Shown here: piece by piece, positions 15,390-23,278 of the stretch
Numbering within the stretch: the stretch's first letter is position 1
Layout of the letters: each line of letters opens with the position of its first letter
From: Candidatus Moraniibacteriota bacterium
GTDB lineage: Bacteria; Patescibacteriota; Minisyncoccia; Moranbacterales; GCA-2747515
Direction: 5' to 3'
Length of the DNA: 57,317 nt
Assembly (NCBI GenBank): GCA_002747515.1
Contig: PDPP01000021.1
Coordinates: 1 to 57,317, forward strand
Program-made: the position numbers and the translations under genes
Notes under the pieces: generated by a model
Database searches by the model: none
What the model was told of the DNA's origin: nothing
Seen by the model: the letters and a program-made list of their open reading frames with translations, nothing else

Positions 15390-17796
15390 AATCAATGGAA
15401 ATGGTAGTTGTATCAGGTTTATGTGCAATATGGTAAGCAATATCTCCCTCAATGTGATCTTGAATGTATTGTCGGACGCCTCGTGCACCCTCATTTTTTT
15501 CTTGTGCGGTTTGCGCAATATGATTTATAATCTTTGGTGTAAATGAGAAATTAATCTCTTTTGAATGTAATCGCTTTTTTAGTAGTAAGAGTTCGTTTCG
15601 TGCGATTTTTTGCAATTCTTTTTTTTGTAACTCATTAAAAACAATCACGTGGTCAAGACGAGAAAGTAATTCTGGTGATAGAGTTTCTTTTGCAGCCGAG
15701 TATAATTTTTTTGTGATATTTACTTGCGTATTCTTTTGGTTTTCATCAAATCCAAGTGTTTTTTCTTGAGTAATTTGCGCACTGCCAATATTTGATGTGA
15801 GGATAATAATTGTATTTTTGAAATCGATTTTTTTACCACTTGCATCTGTGAGCATTCCATCTTCTAATATCTGCAATAGAATATTGAATACGTCTGGATG
15901 TGCTTTTTCAATTTCATCAAAAAGGACGACACTATGTGGATTGTTTCGTACTTTTTCTGTGAGTGTACCACCTTCACCATAACCAACATAGCCTGCTGGT
16001 GCACCAAGTAGTTTTGATGCGTGATGTTTTTCCATAAACTCGCTCATATCAACACGAATCAAAGATTTCTCTGTTTCATAAAGTTCTTCCGCGAGAGTTT
16101 GTGCAGTAAATGTTTTTCCAACGCCAGTTGTGCCGAGGAAAAGAAATGATCCATTTGGTCTTTTTTCATTGCTGATTCCACTTGAGGAACGAATAAGCGT
16201 GTCAGAAATTTTTTCAACAGCATTATTTTGACCAATAATCTTTTTTGTTAGATGTTTTTTTGCATCTATGATACGACGACTTGCTGTTTGCATAATCTTT
16301 TCTTGTGGAATATTTGTATGCATTGTAATAGTTTGTGCGATATCTTGCTCTGTAATTGTTGGGTGATTTTTTTTCTTAGCAGTTTCAAATTTCTTTTTAG
16401 TTTCAACAATTTCTCGTGTGATTGCATCCTCTGCGTCACGTAATTGGGATGCTTCTTCATATTTTTCACTGCGCACATATGCTGTTTTTTGTACAAGGAT
16501 TTCTTTGAGATTATTTTCAAGTGAAATAATGTCTTTATGGGCATCATTTTGATCTTGTGTTCCACACAATCGTGCAGCTGTTTCATCGAGTATGTCAATT
16601 GCTTTATCAGGAAATCGTTGTTCTGGCAAGTAGCGATCAGTAAATGTTACTGAAGAGTTAAGTGCTTCTTTAGTGAAGATAACGTTGTGGTGTTTTTCAA
16701 GTGTATGTCTGACACCAGAAATAATTTTTTTTGTTTGTTCTACAGTTGGTTCTTCGAGTGTAATTTTTTGAAACCGTCTTTCTAGTGCAGGGTCTTTTTC
16801 AATGTGTTTTTTATATTCACTGAGAGTTGTGGCACCGATGATTCGTACATTTCCACGAGCAAGTGCAGGTTTGAGGATGTTTGCTGCGTCAAGACTACCA
16901 CCAGTATTTCCAGTGCCGATAATTGTATGAATTTCATCAATAAATAGGATGATATGGGGGTTTTCCTGTACTTCAGAAATGATATTTTTTAGACGCTGTT
17001 CAAATTCACCTCTGAAACTTGTACCAGCAACGAGCATTGCAAGATCGAGTGTAACAATTTCCTTTCCATAAAGGTGGCGTGGTGCATTAGGACTTTTGGC
17101 GAGATGTGCAATGTGTTCGATTACAGCAGTTTTGCCAATGCCAGGTTCGCCAATAATGAGAGGGTTGTTTTTGTTGCGTCGTCCGAGAATTGTAATAATA
17201 CGTTCAATATCTGTATTTCTGCCAAAAAATGGTTCTTTATTTTGCTGTGAAATAAATGTGCAAAACTGATCAATTGTTGAATCTATAACAATCTCTTTTT
17301 CGCCCATGAGCGCAGAGAGGTTTTCGATGCCAAAGAGACCATTGTTCTGTGGGATAGCATGAGGGTTATTTGGATCAAATTCTGGTTGTTTTTTAGGTCT
17401 TACTTGAGATGTAATTTTTTGAATTGTGTCATTTTTTGTATTGAGTAGAACATAGACGAAATGTTCTGTGCCCACGTATGTATACCCAAACTCAGAAGCA
17501 AGTGCATGTGCATCTGTGATGATTTTTTTGAATGCATCAGATGACTTGATTTTTGGAAGAATCTTTTTTGTGGTCACTTTTTCACAAAAGAGGTTTTTTT
17601 CAAAAATCCCTTTTGAAAGACCAATATTTCTGAGAATTGTTGCTCCGACACTACCGCGTTCGAGAAATATACCATAAAGCAAGTGTTCTGGACGTACTTC
17701 TTTGGATTCGTGTACGCCAGCAATTTTTTCAGCATGTGAAATGCTCTTTTTTGCGTGTAAAGTAAGTTTATTTGTCATGGAATGTTGTGGTTTCAT
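15361..17796 (-). CDS. clpC: ClpC-type AAA+ protease chaperone
   Basis: A class I Clp/Hsp100 ATPase of about 811 aa that unfolds proteins for ClpP. Order: double Clp_N repeat (VRPEHLLYGIFL, VGTEHFVYVLL), AAA1 with GEPGIGKT and FIDEIH, a middle coil with a UVR-like stretch (EKYEEASQLRDAED) and AAA2 with GTTGVGKT and VLFDEIEKAH. The UVR-like segment points to ClpC over ClpB. The ORF-track ATG at 17829 overlaps the -10 of a TTGACA promoter, so translation more likely starts at Met-12 (17796) or Met-18 (17778); the latter aligns best with family starts. clpP is not in the window. Confidence 0.9.
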   Translation of the reverse strand: MKPQHSMTNKLTLHAKKSISHAEKIAGVHESKEVRPEHLLYGIFLERGSVGATILRNIGLSKGIFEKNLFCEKVTTKKILPKIKSSDAFKKIITDAHALASEFGYTYVGTEHFVYVLLNTKNDTIQKITSQVRPKKQPEFDPNNPHAIPQNNGLFGIENLSALMGEKEIVIDSTIDQFCTFISQQNKEPFFGRNTDIERIITILGRRNKNNPLIIGEPGIGKTAVIEHIAHLAKSPNAPRHLYGKEIVTLDLAMLVAGTSFRGEFEQRLKNIISEVQENPHIILFIDEIHTIIGTGNTGGSLDAANILKPALARGNVRIIGATTLSEYKKHIEKDPALERRFQKITLEEPTVEQTKKIISGVRHTLEKHHNVIFTKEALNSSVTFTDRYLPEQRFPDKAIDILDETAARLCGTQDQNDAHKDIISLENNLKEILVQKTAYVRSEKYEEASQLRDAEDAITREIVETKKKFETAKKKNHPTITEQDIAQTITMHTNIPQEKIMQTASRRIIDAKKHLTKKIIGQNNAVEKISDTLIRSSSGISNEKRPNGSFLFLGTTGVGKTFTAQTLAEELYETEKSLIRVDMSEFMEKHHASKLLGAPAGYVGYGEGGTLTEKVRNNPHSVVLFDEIEKAHPDVFNILLQILEDGMLTDASGKKIDFKNTIIILTSNIGSAQITQEKTLGFDENQKNTQVNITKKLYSAAKETLSPELLSRLDHVIVFNELQKKELQKIARNELLLLKKRLHSKEINFSFTPKIINHIAQTAQEKNEGARGVRQYIQDHIEGDIAYHIAHKPDTTTISIDYVQNKITIS

Positions 17797-17827
17797 AAAT
17801 TGCAAATATTGAAAATCTAAGTATTTC

Positions 17828-17857
17828 ATTATGTATGTATTTTGGGTTTTTTGTCAA
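17828..17857 (-). promoter_or_regulatory. Sigma70-type promoter for the clpC operon
   Basis: On the minus strand TTGACA (17857-17852) is followed after 18 nt by CATAAT (17833-17828). The -10 overlaps the first annotated ATG of clpC, which argues for an internal start. Confidence 0.6.
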
Positions 17858-17934
17858 TGGTTTTGTGTGGGGTATTACAATTACAACATAAAAAACACAC
17901 CACAAAATCAAAATATTTTTTTTACAAAAAAATA

Positions 17935-17943
17935 TGATATACT
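17935..17943 (+). promoter_or_regulatory. Extended -10 promoter TGATATACT
   Basis: TG-A-TATACT lies 29 nt before the ATG at 17973, with no convincing -35. The same word precedes the genes at 25276, 35537 and smpB. Confidence 0.5.
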
Positions 17944-17972
17944 AAAGACGTAAACAATAACACACAAACAAA

Positions 17973-20405
17973 ATGCGTAAAAATAAAAAAATCTTGATAG
18001 CATCTTTTGCTGTTGTCTCTTTTGTTTTGGTGGCGGTTTTTTACCTCACACAAATAAAAGAAAAAACGTTTATTCCACAAGTAACTTGTAATTATGCGAG
18101 TGATGAACAAGCACTTACTGCTGCTACAAAAGCAGTTGATAGCACTATTTGTCAGTGTCTTAGTGATGCAGAAAAGAAAAAGCAATGTATAGATTATATT
18201 ACATACGGAGCAATAGATCTAGCACATAAGGGCAGTATGAACTTTGAAGAAAAAGAACAAGGAGAAAAGTCTGTAGAAGCATTTGAAAAAATCTTAAAAA
18301 CAGATCCAAAAAATAGAGAAGCATTGCTTGGTATGGGATACGCATATGAAATCATGGAAAAATATGATAAAGCACTTACATATTATGAAAAAGCACAAAA
18401 ACTAGATGAAAATGATGCATTGGTATATGTACGGATTGGACATCTCTATGATTTGAAAGAAGGTTTTGAAAAAGCACAATCATACTATGAGAAAGCTGCT
18501 AAACTCAATGAATATTCACTTGATGCACAATACAATCTTGCACGAGGATATTATCGAAATGATCAAAAAGAAAAGGCTGTAGAGATTTTTAAAGACATTT
18601 TTGAAACTGGAGACATCAATCAACGAACAAGAGCAGAAATCGGATATGTTCTCGCTACAGAAAGCATGGAAACAAAAGAATATGATCAAGCAAAAGACTA
18701 TAGTGATATCGCAATCGGAAGTGATCCAACACTCCCAATTGTATGGGTAGGTGCAGGAATCGTAAGAATTCCAGATATTGAAAAAGCATCCTCAAACGAA
18801 GAGGCAAATGATATTTTAAATGAAATACTCATATATTTTGATGAAGCAATAAATCTACAAAGTGACAGTACAATGGCACATTATTGGAAAGGACGTATAC
18901 TTTCCGCTTCAGGAAACGAAAAACAAGCACAAGAATCATTTGCAACTGCACTAAAATCTGCAGATACTGACATTACACTCATGCAAGATGAAAGAGGTGC
19001 ACTTAAAACAGAAATCAAGAGATATATCACCAAGAAAACATCATGGCTTTTCAAAGGATTAATACATGAAGCACATGCAAAGTCACATTGGAATGGTGAT
19101 TCAGTAAAGATTGCGGAGATGACTGATGAGCGATATAAAAAACGACAAAGTGCCATGAAACAAAGCATAGCTAGAAGCCAGGGGTATTCTGCAGAATATC
19201 AGAAAAAAACACAGATAGAAAAAGAACTTCAAAAAATAGAAGCATTAATTATAGCAACGCAAATTCAACTTGGTGAAATATCATACGACGATTCCCATAA
19301 TCTCTTATCTAGATTCAGCTATGAAAACAGACACTTAATTAAATCGAAGATATCTCAAGACAAATCGAAGATAATATCTCAAGGCAAGCAACAAACTCTG
19401 ACAAAAGAAAAAAGAGAGGAGTTGCAAAAACAGTTAAAACAATTAAATGAAAGAAAAAAACAAAAGAGAGAAGAATTGAAAAAAATAGGGCAGGAGATAA
19501 AAAAGAAAATACTAGAATGGAGAATAGAAAAAGGTGTTAAATTGGAAGGTATTGTTTATGGAACTTATCAAGATTTTTTGAAAAGAGTGCAACAAGTTAG
19601 GAAAAGAACTCGACATGTATGGACTATTCATGGAAATATTGCAATATGTAATAATGGATGGATTTTAGTTTGGCGTCCAAAATGTAATCCTATTTGTGAT
19701 GAATGTACTGCATGCACAAAGAGTTGTGGTAGCGGAACATGTACAAGAACATGCAAAGATGCACAGTGCAATACATACGTAAAATCAGAAGCATGTAATA
19801 CACAAGCATGTGTCACAGAATGTAAAAAACTGCCAGAAACCAACAACAAACCACAAGAAGTGTGTGAATTCGGCTCTTTGGCAAGTGCAAATCCACATCT
19901 TACAGAAAATGGTCTATGGAAATGGACATGCAAAAACACAGAGTCAAGTGCGGTGCCACTAACTAAAGATTGTCAAGCACAAACATGTCTTGCAGGTTCA
20001 CCAATACATGTAGATAAAACAGTATACTTTGATCAAGACGGTAAACCACAACCTGCAGAAGTACGTGTACAGTGTAGTGGAAGAGATATTTGCTGTGACA
20101 TCACAAACAAAGGAACTGGTGAAAATATGACTGTGTGTTCAGGAGAAAACAAAAAGATTGAAGTAGCACCTGGAGTAACAGAGTTTGGTGCAGTATGCTG
20201 GTTTAATGATGAAAAAGAAGGATCAGATGTACGTGTACAACAAAATCCCTTCACTATCAAAACTGCATGCGTAGATCGTTCATGTAATGCACAAGGAAAA
20301 TGTCAAACAACACCAAAGATTGGAAATAGTGCAGACATCTGTAAAAGCACATGCACATCAGATGCAAATTGCTCTGGCAAAAAAATACTTGAGACCAGAC
20401 CATAA
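17973..20405 (+). CDS. Large exported TPR protein with Cys-rich C-terminal region
   Basis: An 810-aa protein of unknown function. Residues about 6-26 are a signal or membrane anchor. Residues about 90-360 hold tetratricopeptide repeats (for example ALLGMGYAYEIMEKYDKALTYYEKAQKLD and VYVRIGHLYDLKEGFEKAQSYYEKAAKLN). Residues about 410-520 form a charged coiled coil (KREELQKQLKQLNERKKQKREELKKIGQEIKK). From about 560 to the end there are dozens of Cys in short spacings (CNPICDECTACTKSCGSGTCTRTC), which suggests disulfide-stapled extracellular repeats. The gene is monocistronic with its own promoter and terminator. A role as a surface scaffold or adhesin is an inference. Confidence 0.8.
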   Translation: MRKNKKILIASFAVVSFVLVAVFYLTQIKEKTFIPQVTCNYASDEQALTAATKAVDSTICQCLSDAEKKKQCIDYITYGAIDLAHKGSMNFEEKEQGEKSVEAFEKILKTDPKNREALLGMGYAYEIMEKYDKALTYYEKAQKLDENDALVYVRIGHLYDLKEGFEKAQSYYEKAAKLNEYSLDAQYNLARGYYRNDQKEKAVEIFKDIFETGDINQRTRAEIGYVLATESMETKEYDQAKDYSDIAIGSDPTLPIVWVGAGIVRIPDIEKASSNEEANDILNEILIYFDEAINLQSDSTMAHYWKGRILSASGNEKQAQESFATALKSADTDITLMQDERGALKTEIKRYITKKTSWLFKGLIHEAHAKSHWNGDSVKIAEMTDERYKKRQSAMKQSIARSQGYSAEYQKKTQIEKELQKIEALIIATQIQLGEISYDDSHNLLSRFSYENRHLIKSKISQDKSKIISQGKQQTLTKEKREELQKQLKQLNERKKQKREELKKIGQEIKKKILEWRIEKGVKLEGIVYGTYQDFLKRVQQVRKRTRHVWTIHGNIAICNNGWILVWRPKCNPICDECTACTKSCGSGTCTRTCKDAQCNTYVKSEACNTQACVTECKKLPETNNKPQEVCEFGSLASANPHLTENGLWKWTCKNTESSAVPLTKDCQAQTCLAGSPIHVDKTVYFDQDGKPQPAEVRVQCSGRDICCDITNKGTGENMTVCSGENKKIEVAPGVTEFGAVCWFNDEKEGSDVRVQQNPFTIKTACVDRSCNAQGKCQTTPKIGNSADICKSTCTSDANCSGKKILETRP

Positions 20406-20425
20406 GAATAACGCATGAAAGATTT

Positions 20426-20460
20426 AAAAGAACAGGTTTGTGCACCTGTTCTTTTTTGTT
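20426..20460 (+). terminator. Rho-independent terminator
   Basis: A 12-bp stem AAAAGAACAGGT/ACCTGTTCTTTT with a TTGTGC loop and T-run follows the TPR/Cys-rich gene by about 20 nt. Confidence 0.9.
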
Positions 20461-20626
20461 TTTTAAAATCTTATTAGAAAATGGAATGTGAATGAGATAA
20501 TTGTTGCGTAAAAATGAAAAATGTGTAGAAGTGTTATCTTTTTTACTACAATGTTAAAACCATTTTTGATAAAAAATATGAAGATTTCATGTGCAAAAGA
20601 GAGGCGGTTGAATAAGCACTAAAGAA

Positions 20627-21190
20627 TCATGCTTGGGACTTGCCGACATAATCGCCACGTTCTGTATTGATAATAATTTTGTCACCAGTTTCTACAAAAA
20701 GTGGAGTTGTAATTTTTGCACCTGTTTCTACTGTGACGAGCTTATCACCTCCAGATTGCGTATCACCTTTGAGTCCTGGTGGTGCTTCTGTAACTTCAAG
20801 TGTAACTTTGACAGGAACTTCAATGTTGATAGGATTTCCATTGAAATTAAGCATTGTGACTTCAAGACCTTCTGTGAGATAATCTGGTGCATTGCCCAGA
20901 GCGTTTTTTTCAATAGCAAACTGATCGTATGTTTCATTGTCCATAAAGTAAAATTGGTCACCTTCTGGATAGAGATATTGTGCTTTGGATTTTGAGATAT
21001 CAGCTTCTTCTACTTTATCAGAACCTTGAAATGTTTTTTCTATGACAGCACCATTGGTGAGGTTTTTAAGTTTTGTGCGCATAACAGCACCAGCGCGACC
21101 CATCTTGGAATGCTCATTATATATAACTGCGTAGGGTTCTCCTTCGAGAATAATTTTTTTTCCTGTTTTGATATCACTTATATTTAACAT
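20627..21190 (-). CDS. efp: Elongation factor P, Arg32 type
   Basis: EF-P rescues ribosomes stalled at polyproline. The 187-aa length and all three domains are present (ending ...INTERGDYVGKS). The tip of the domain I loop, which reaches the peptidyl-transferase centre, reads SKMGRAGAV: the residue at position 32 is Arg, not the Lys found in E. coli-type EF-P. In other bacteria Arg32 is rhamnosylated by EarP; no earP is in the window, so the modification state is unknown. It lies 73 nt downstream of rpsR in the same orientation, with a hairpin between the two that may set relative expression. Confidence 0.93.
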   Translation of the reverse strand: MLNISDIKTGKKIILEGEPYAVIYNEHSKMGRAGAVMRTKLKNLTNGAVIEKTFQGSDKVEEADISKSKAQYLYPEGDQFYFMDNETYDQFAIEKNALGNAPDYLTEGLEVTMLNFNGNPINIEVPVKVTLEVTEAPPGLKGDTQSGGDKLVTVETGAKITTPLFVETGDKIIINTERGDYVGKSQA

Positions 21191-21227
21191 GTTGTAGATT
21201 TTAGAATTTTGAATTGAGAAAATAGAG

Positions 21228-21252
21228 TATGGCTGACACGAGGTCAGCCATA
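21228..21252 (-). terminator. Stem-loop between rpsR and efp
   Basis: A perfect 10-bp stem TATGGCTGAC/GTCAGCCATA with a 5-nt loop. There is no good T-run on the minus strand, so it may be a partial terminator or an mRNA-processing or stability element. Confidence 0.5.
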
Positions 21253-21263
21253 ATATAATGGTT

Positions 21264-21470
21264 TTATTTTACAGTAAATGGAAGTAATGCCATGTGACGT
21301 GAGCGTTTTATTGCACGTGCGATTTGTCTTTGTGAGTATGTATCAACATTATATCGTTTTGGTGGATAGATTTTTGCTTGTGAATTCAAAAAACGTCGTA
21401 AGAAAATACTATCTTTATAATCAATTGCATCGAGAGTTTTTTCTCCAATTCTAATTTTTCGCTTTGCCAT
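21264..21470 (-). CDS. rpsR: 30S ribosomal protein S18
   Basis: A 68-aa S18 with the conserved core IDYKDSIFLRRFLNSQAKIYPPKR and the RQIARAIKRSRHMALLPFT end. S18 binds next to S6 on the small-subunit platform. It sits in the classic order rpsF-ssb-rpsR, 22 nt after ssb. Confidence 0.96.
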   Translation of the reverse strand: MAKRKIRIGEKTLDAIDYKDSIFLRRFLNSQAKIYPPKRYNVDTYSQRQIARAIKRSRHMALLPFTVK

Positions 21471-21492
21471 AATAATTTATCAATTTATCAAT

Positions 21493-21972
21493 TTAAAATG
21501 GTACATCTTCAATTTTCACTTCATCTTGTTCGTCATCAAGATTGATTGTAGGAATTTCATCATCTTTTTTTTGTTCTGCTGCTGGTTGATTTTGTTGTGG
21601 TGTTGCTGTGTTGTTATAATTTCCACCACCATTTCCACCACCTGCTTTTGCACCGAACTCAAAGTTTTCCATTATGATTTCTGTACGATACATTTTTTTG
21701 CCAGTGTCTTTGTCATCCCAATTTCGTGTCTCCAATCGTCCTTCTACGTATAGTTCCTGACCTTTTGTCACGTATTGTCCGATTATTTCACCGCGTCGTC
21801 CCCATGCGACGATATTATGAAATTCTGTGCGTTCTTGTTGCTGACCACTTTGGTCTTTCCATTTTGTGTTTGTTGCTATGGTAAAATTTGCAACAGTTTG
21901 ACCATTTGGTGTTGTACGCATCTCAGGATCTTGTGTGAGACGACCGACAACAATTGCTTTATTTACATTCAT
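21493..21972 (-). CDS. ssb: Single-stranded DNA-binding protein
   Basis: An OB-fold SSB of 159 aa. The DNA-binding core occupies residues about 1-108 (MNVNKAIVVGRLTQDPEMR, FHNIVAWGRRGEIIGQYVTKG). A Gly/Asn/Gln-rich flexible linker follows and the protein ends in the acidic tip EDVPF, a version of the DDIPF tail that recruits repair and replication proteins. It lies between rpsF and rpsR as in most bacteria. Confidence 0.96.
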   Translation of the reverse strand: MNVNKAIVVGRLTQDPEMRTTPNGQTVANFTIATNTKWKDQSGQQQERTEFHNIVAWGRRGEIIGQYVTKGQELYVEGRLETRNWDDKDTGKKMYRTEIIMENFEFGAKAGGGNGGGNYNNTATPQQNQPAAEQKKDDEIPTINLDDEQDEVKIEDVPF

Positions 21973-22032
21973 ATTTTTGTCGTTTTATTTAGTTAGAGAC
22001 GTGTGACGTGCACACGCATTAAAAGAAAACTA

Positions 22033-22464
22033 TTAGATGTTGAGTGCTTCCTCGAGTTTTTCGTCAATTTTTTCTCCAGTTTCTTTGAGTTGCTTTTTGT
22101 CTTCTTTTTGAGTCTTGTCAAATTGTTTCGCAAATTCAGAAAGTGGTGGAAGTTCTTCAGCATTTACGATGATATAACGCAACACATTTTGATTGAGATT
22201 CATTTGACGGGTAATCTCTGCGATTGCGTCTTTTGTTTCTTTTGATTCATCACGTTCGTCTTTTTCTGGAAGAGTAAAACGACTCACATAATATGTACCA
22301 CGCCAGTTATGTTTAATTTCATATGCAAGCTTGCGATCAAACTCGAGTTCTTCACTTTTCCATGTGCCACCAGCAGCTTCTACTGCAGCACGTACTTCAT
22401 CTTTGATGCGAGAAAATTCTGGTTTTTTCTCTTCTGCGATGAGAAACATCAATTCATATTCCAT
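22033..22464 (-). CDS. rpsF: 30S ribosomal protein S6
   Basis: A 143-aa S6, longer than the usual 95-130 aa because of a charged Lys/Glu C-terminal tail (KTQKEDKKQLKETGEKIDEKLEEAL). The ferredoxin-like core is recognisable (MEYELMFLI, YEIKHNWRGTYYVSRF, NVLRYIIV). It is the first gene of rpsF-ssb-rpsR-efp and is preceded by a leader of about 165 nt with several hairpins, which may be the autoregulatory site for the S6:S18 complex. Confidence 0.93.
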   Translation of the reverse strand: MEYELMFLIAEEKKPEFSRIKDEVRAAVEAAGGTWKSEELEFDRKLAYEIKHNWRGTYYVSRFTLPEKDERDESKETKDAIAEITRQMNLNQNVLRYIIVNAEELPPLSEFAKQFDKTQKEDKKQLKETGEKIDEKLEEALNI

Positions 22465-22636
22465 AAATATGTTGTTTATTATAAATTATTGCTGAGAAAT
22501 TATTTTGTAAAAATTAAAAAATCCCATAACACAACAAAAGTCCACACACAGACTCCACAAACTATGGAATATTGCTGCATCCTATCCACCTAAAAAAATG
22601 GCGGGATACAATGGACTTTTATAAATTGTTACAGAG
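22465..22636 (-). promoter_or_regulatory. Structured 5' leader of rpsF (candidate S6:S18 autoregulatory RNA)
   Basis: On the minus strand, AAAAGTCCA (22620-22612) can pair over 9 bp with TGGACTTTT (22544-22536), enclosing further hairpins: CCGCC-loop-GGTGG with a 9-nt loop, and ATTG..ATCC pairing with GGAT..CAAT. S6:S18 complexes repress their own operon in many bacteria by binding a leader helix with an unpaired CCG. A CCCGCC stretch is present here, but whether it forms the known motif is not proven. The rest of the leader up to rpsF is AT-rich and plain. Confidence 0.45.
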
Positions 22637-22665
22637 AGCATAGCACAATACATGAGATTATGCAA
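22637..22665 (-). promoter_or_regulatory. Sigma70-type promoter for rpsF-ssb-rpsR-efp
   Basis: TTGCAT (22665-22660), 17 nt, then TATGCT (22642-22637) preceded by TGC, an extended -10. Transcription would start near 22630, giving a leader of about 165 nt. Confidence 0.65.
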
Positions 22666-22711
22666 GGAAAAAATGATGAAGAGAGCATTATTTTTCAGAT
22701 TGTGCACACAA

Positions 22712-23205
22712 GAGATTCTGAAATAAATTTAGAATGATGTTTTTTAGTGTGTGTATTTTTTTCAGTATGTAAAAATCTTTCTAGATTCCCGCCTACGCGG
22801 GAATGACAAACAGAAACACACATGTCATCCCCGCGAATGCGGGGATCCAGGGGGAAGTGGTAAGTTTTAAGTATTAAATCAAAAATCAAAAGTTGTGTGT
22901 TTACTTTGTGATTTTTTGAATGAATATGATGTGTTTTTTGTTTTGTGCTACTCTCTAGATTCCCGCTCACCACAGGTGGATAAACCTACGCGGGAATGAC
23001 AACAAATTTATCACGTGTCATCTCCGCGCAGGCGGGGATCCAGGACTGTGTAGCAGTATCAATATATTTTTATATGACAAGGCTTTTTTTCTTGAAAAAA
23101 ATAGATTTTGAAACACGTTCAGAATGACATTTTTAATGATTTTAGTATGTGCACTTTTTTTGTGTGTAAAAAACTTTCTGGATTCCTGCTTACGTGGGAA
23201 TGATA
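22712..23205. repeat. Cluster of dispersed palindromic repeats (two families)
   Basis: Family 1 is a REP-like palindrome pair, ATTCCCGC-CTAC-GCGGGAAT followed by ATCCCCGC-GAAT-GCGGGGAT and then CCAGG. Copies lie at 22781-22850, 22955-23043 (first palindrome split by a 19-nt insertion with its own CCAC/GTGG hairpin) and 23178-23205 (half copy). Family 2 is GATTCTGAAATAAATTTAGAATGA at 22714-22737, with a variant at 23103-23130. The ORFs called across here at 22695-22973 and 23018-23221 are translations of these repeats, not genes. The cluster lies between the rpsF and uvrB promoters. Confidence 0.8.
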
Positions 23206-23278
23206 TTTTATGCATTTTCAAAAAGACAAATTGTTTTAATATTGAAAAAAAGTAGTGATTGTGCCACTATGGGATTGT

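Noticed and set aside
22695-22973. 92-aa minus-strand ORF with DPRIRGDD and HSRVGGN
   Set aside because: These are typical translations of REP-like palindromes; the whole ORF lies in the repeat cluster.
22780-23050. Possible CRISPR array
   Set aside because: The repeats are palindromes of unequal spacing with only two to three copies and no cas genes.
23018-23221. 67-aa minus-strand ORF next to uvrB
   Set aside because: Same repeat-derived peptide pattern (SFPRKQESRKF); no start signal.
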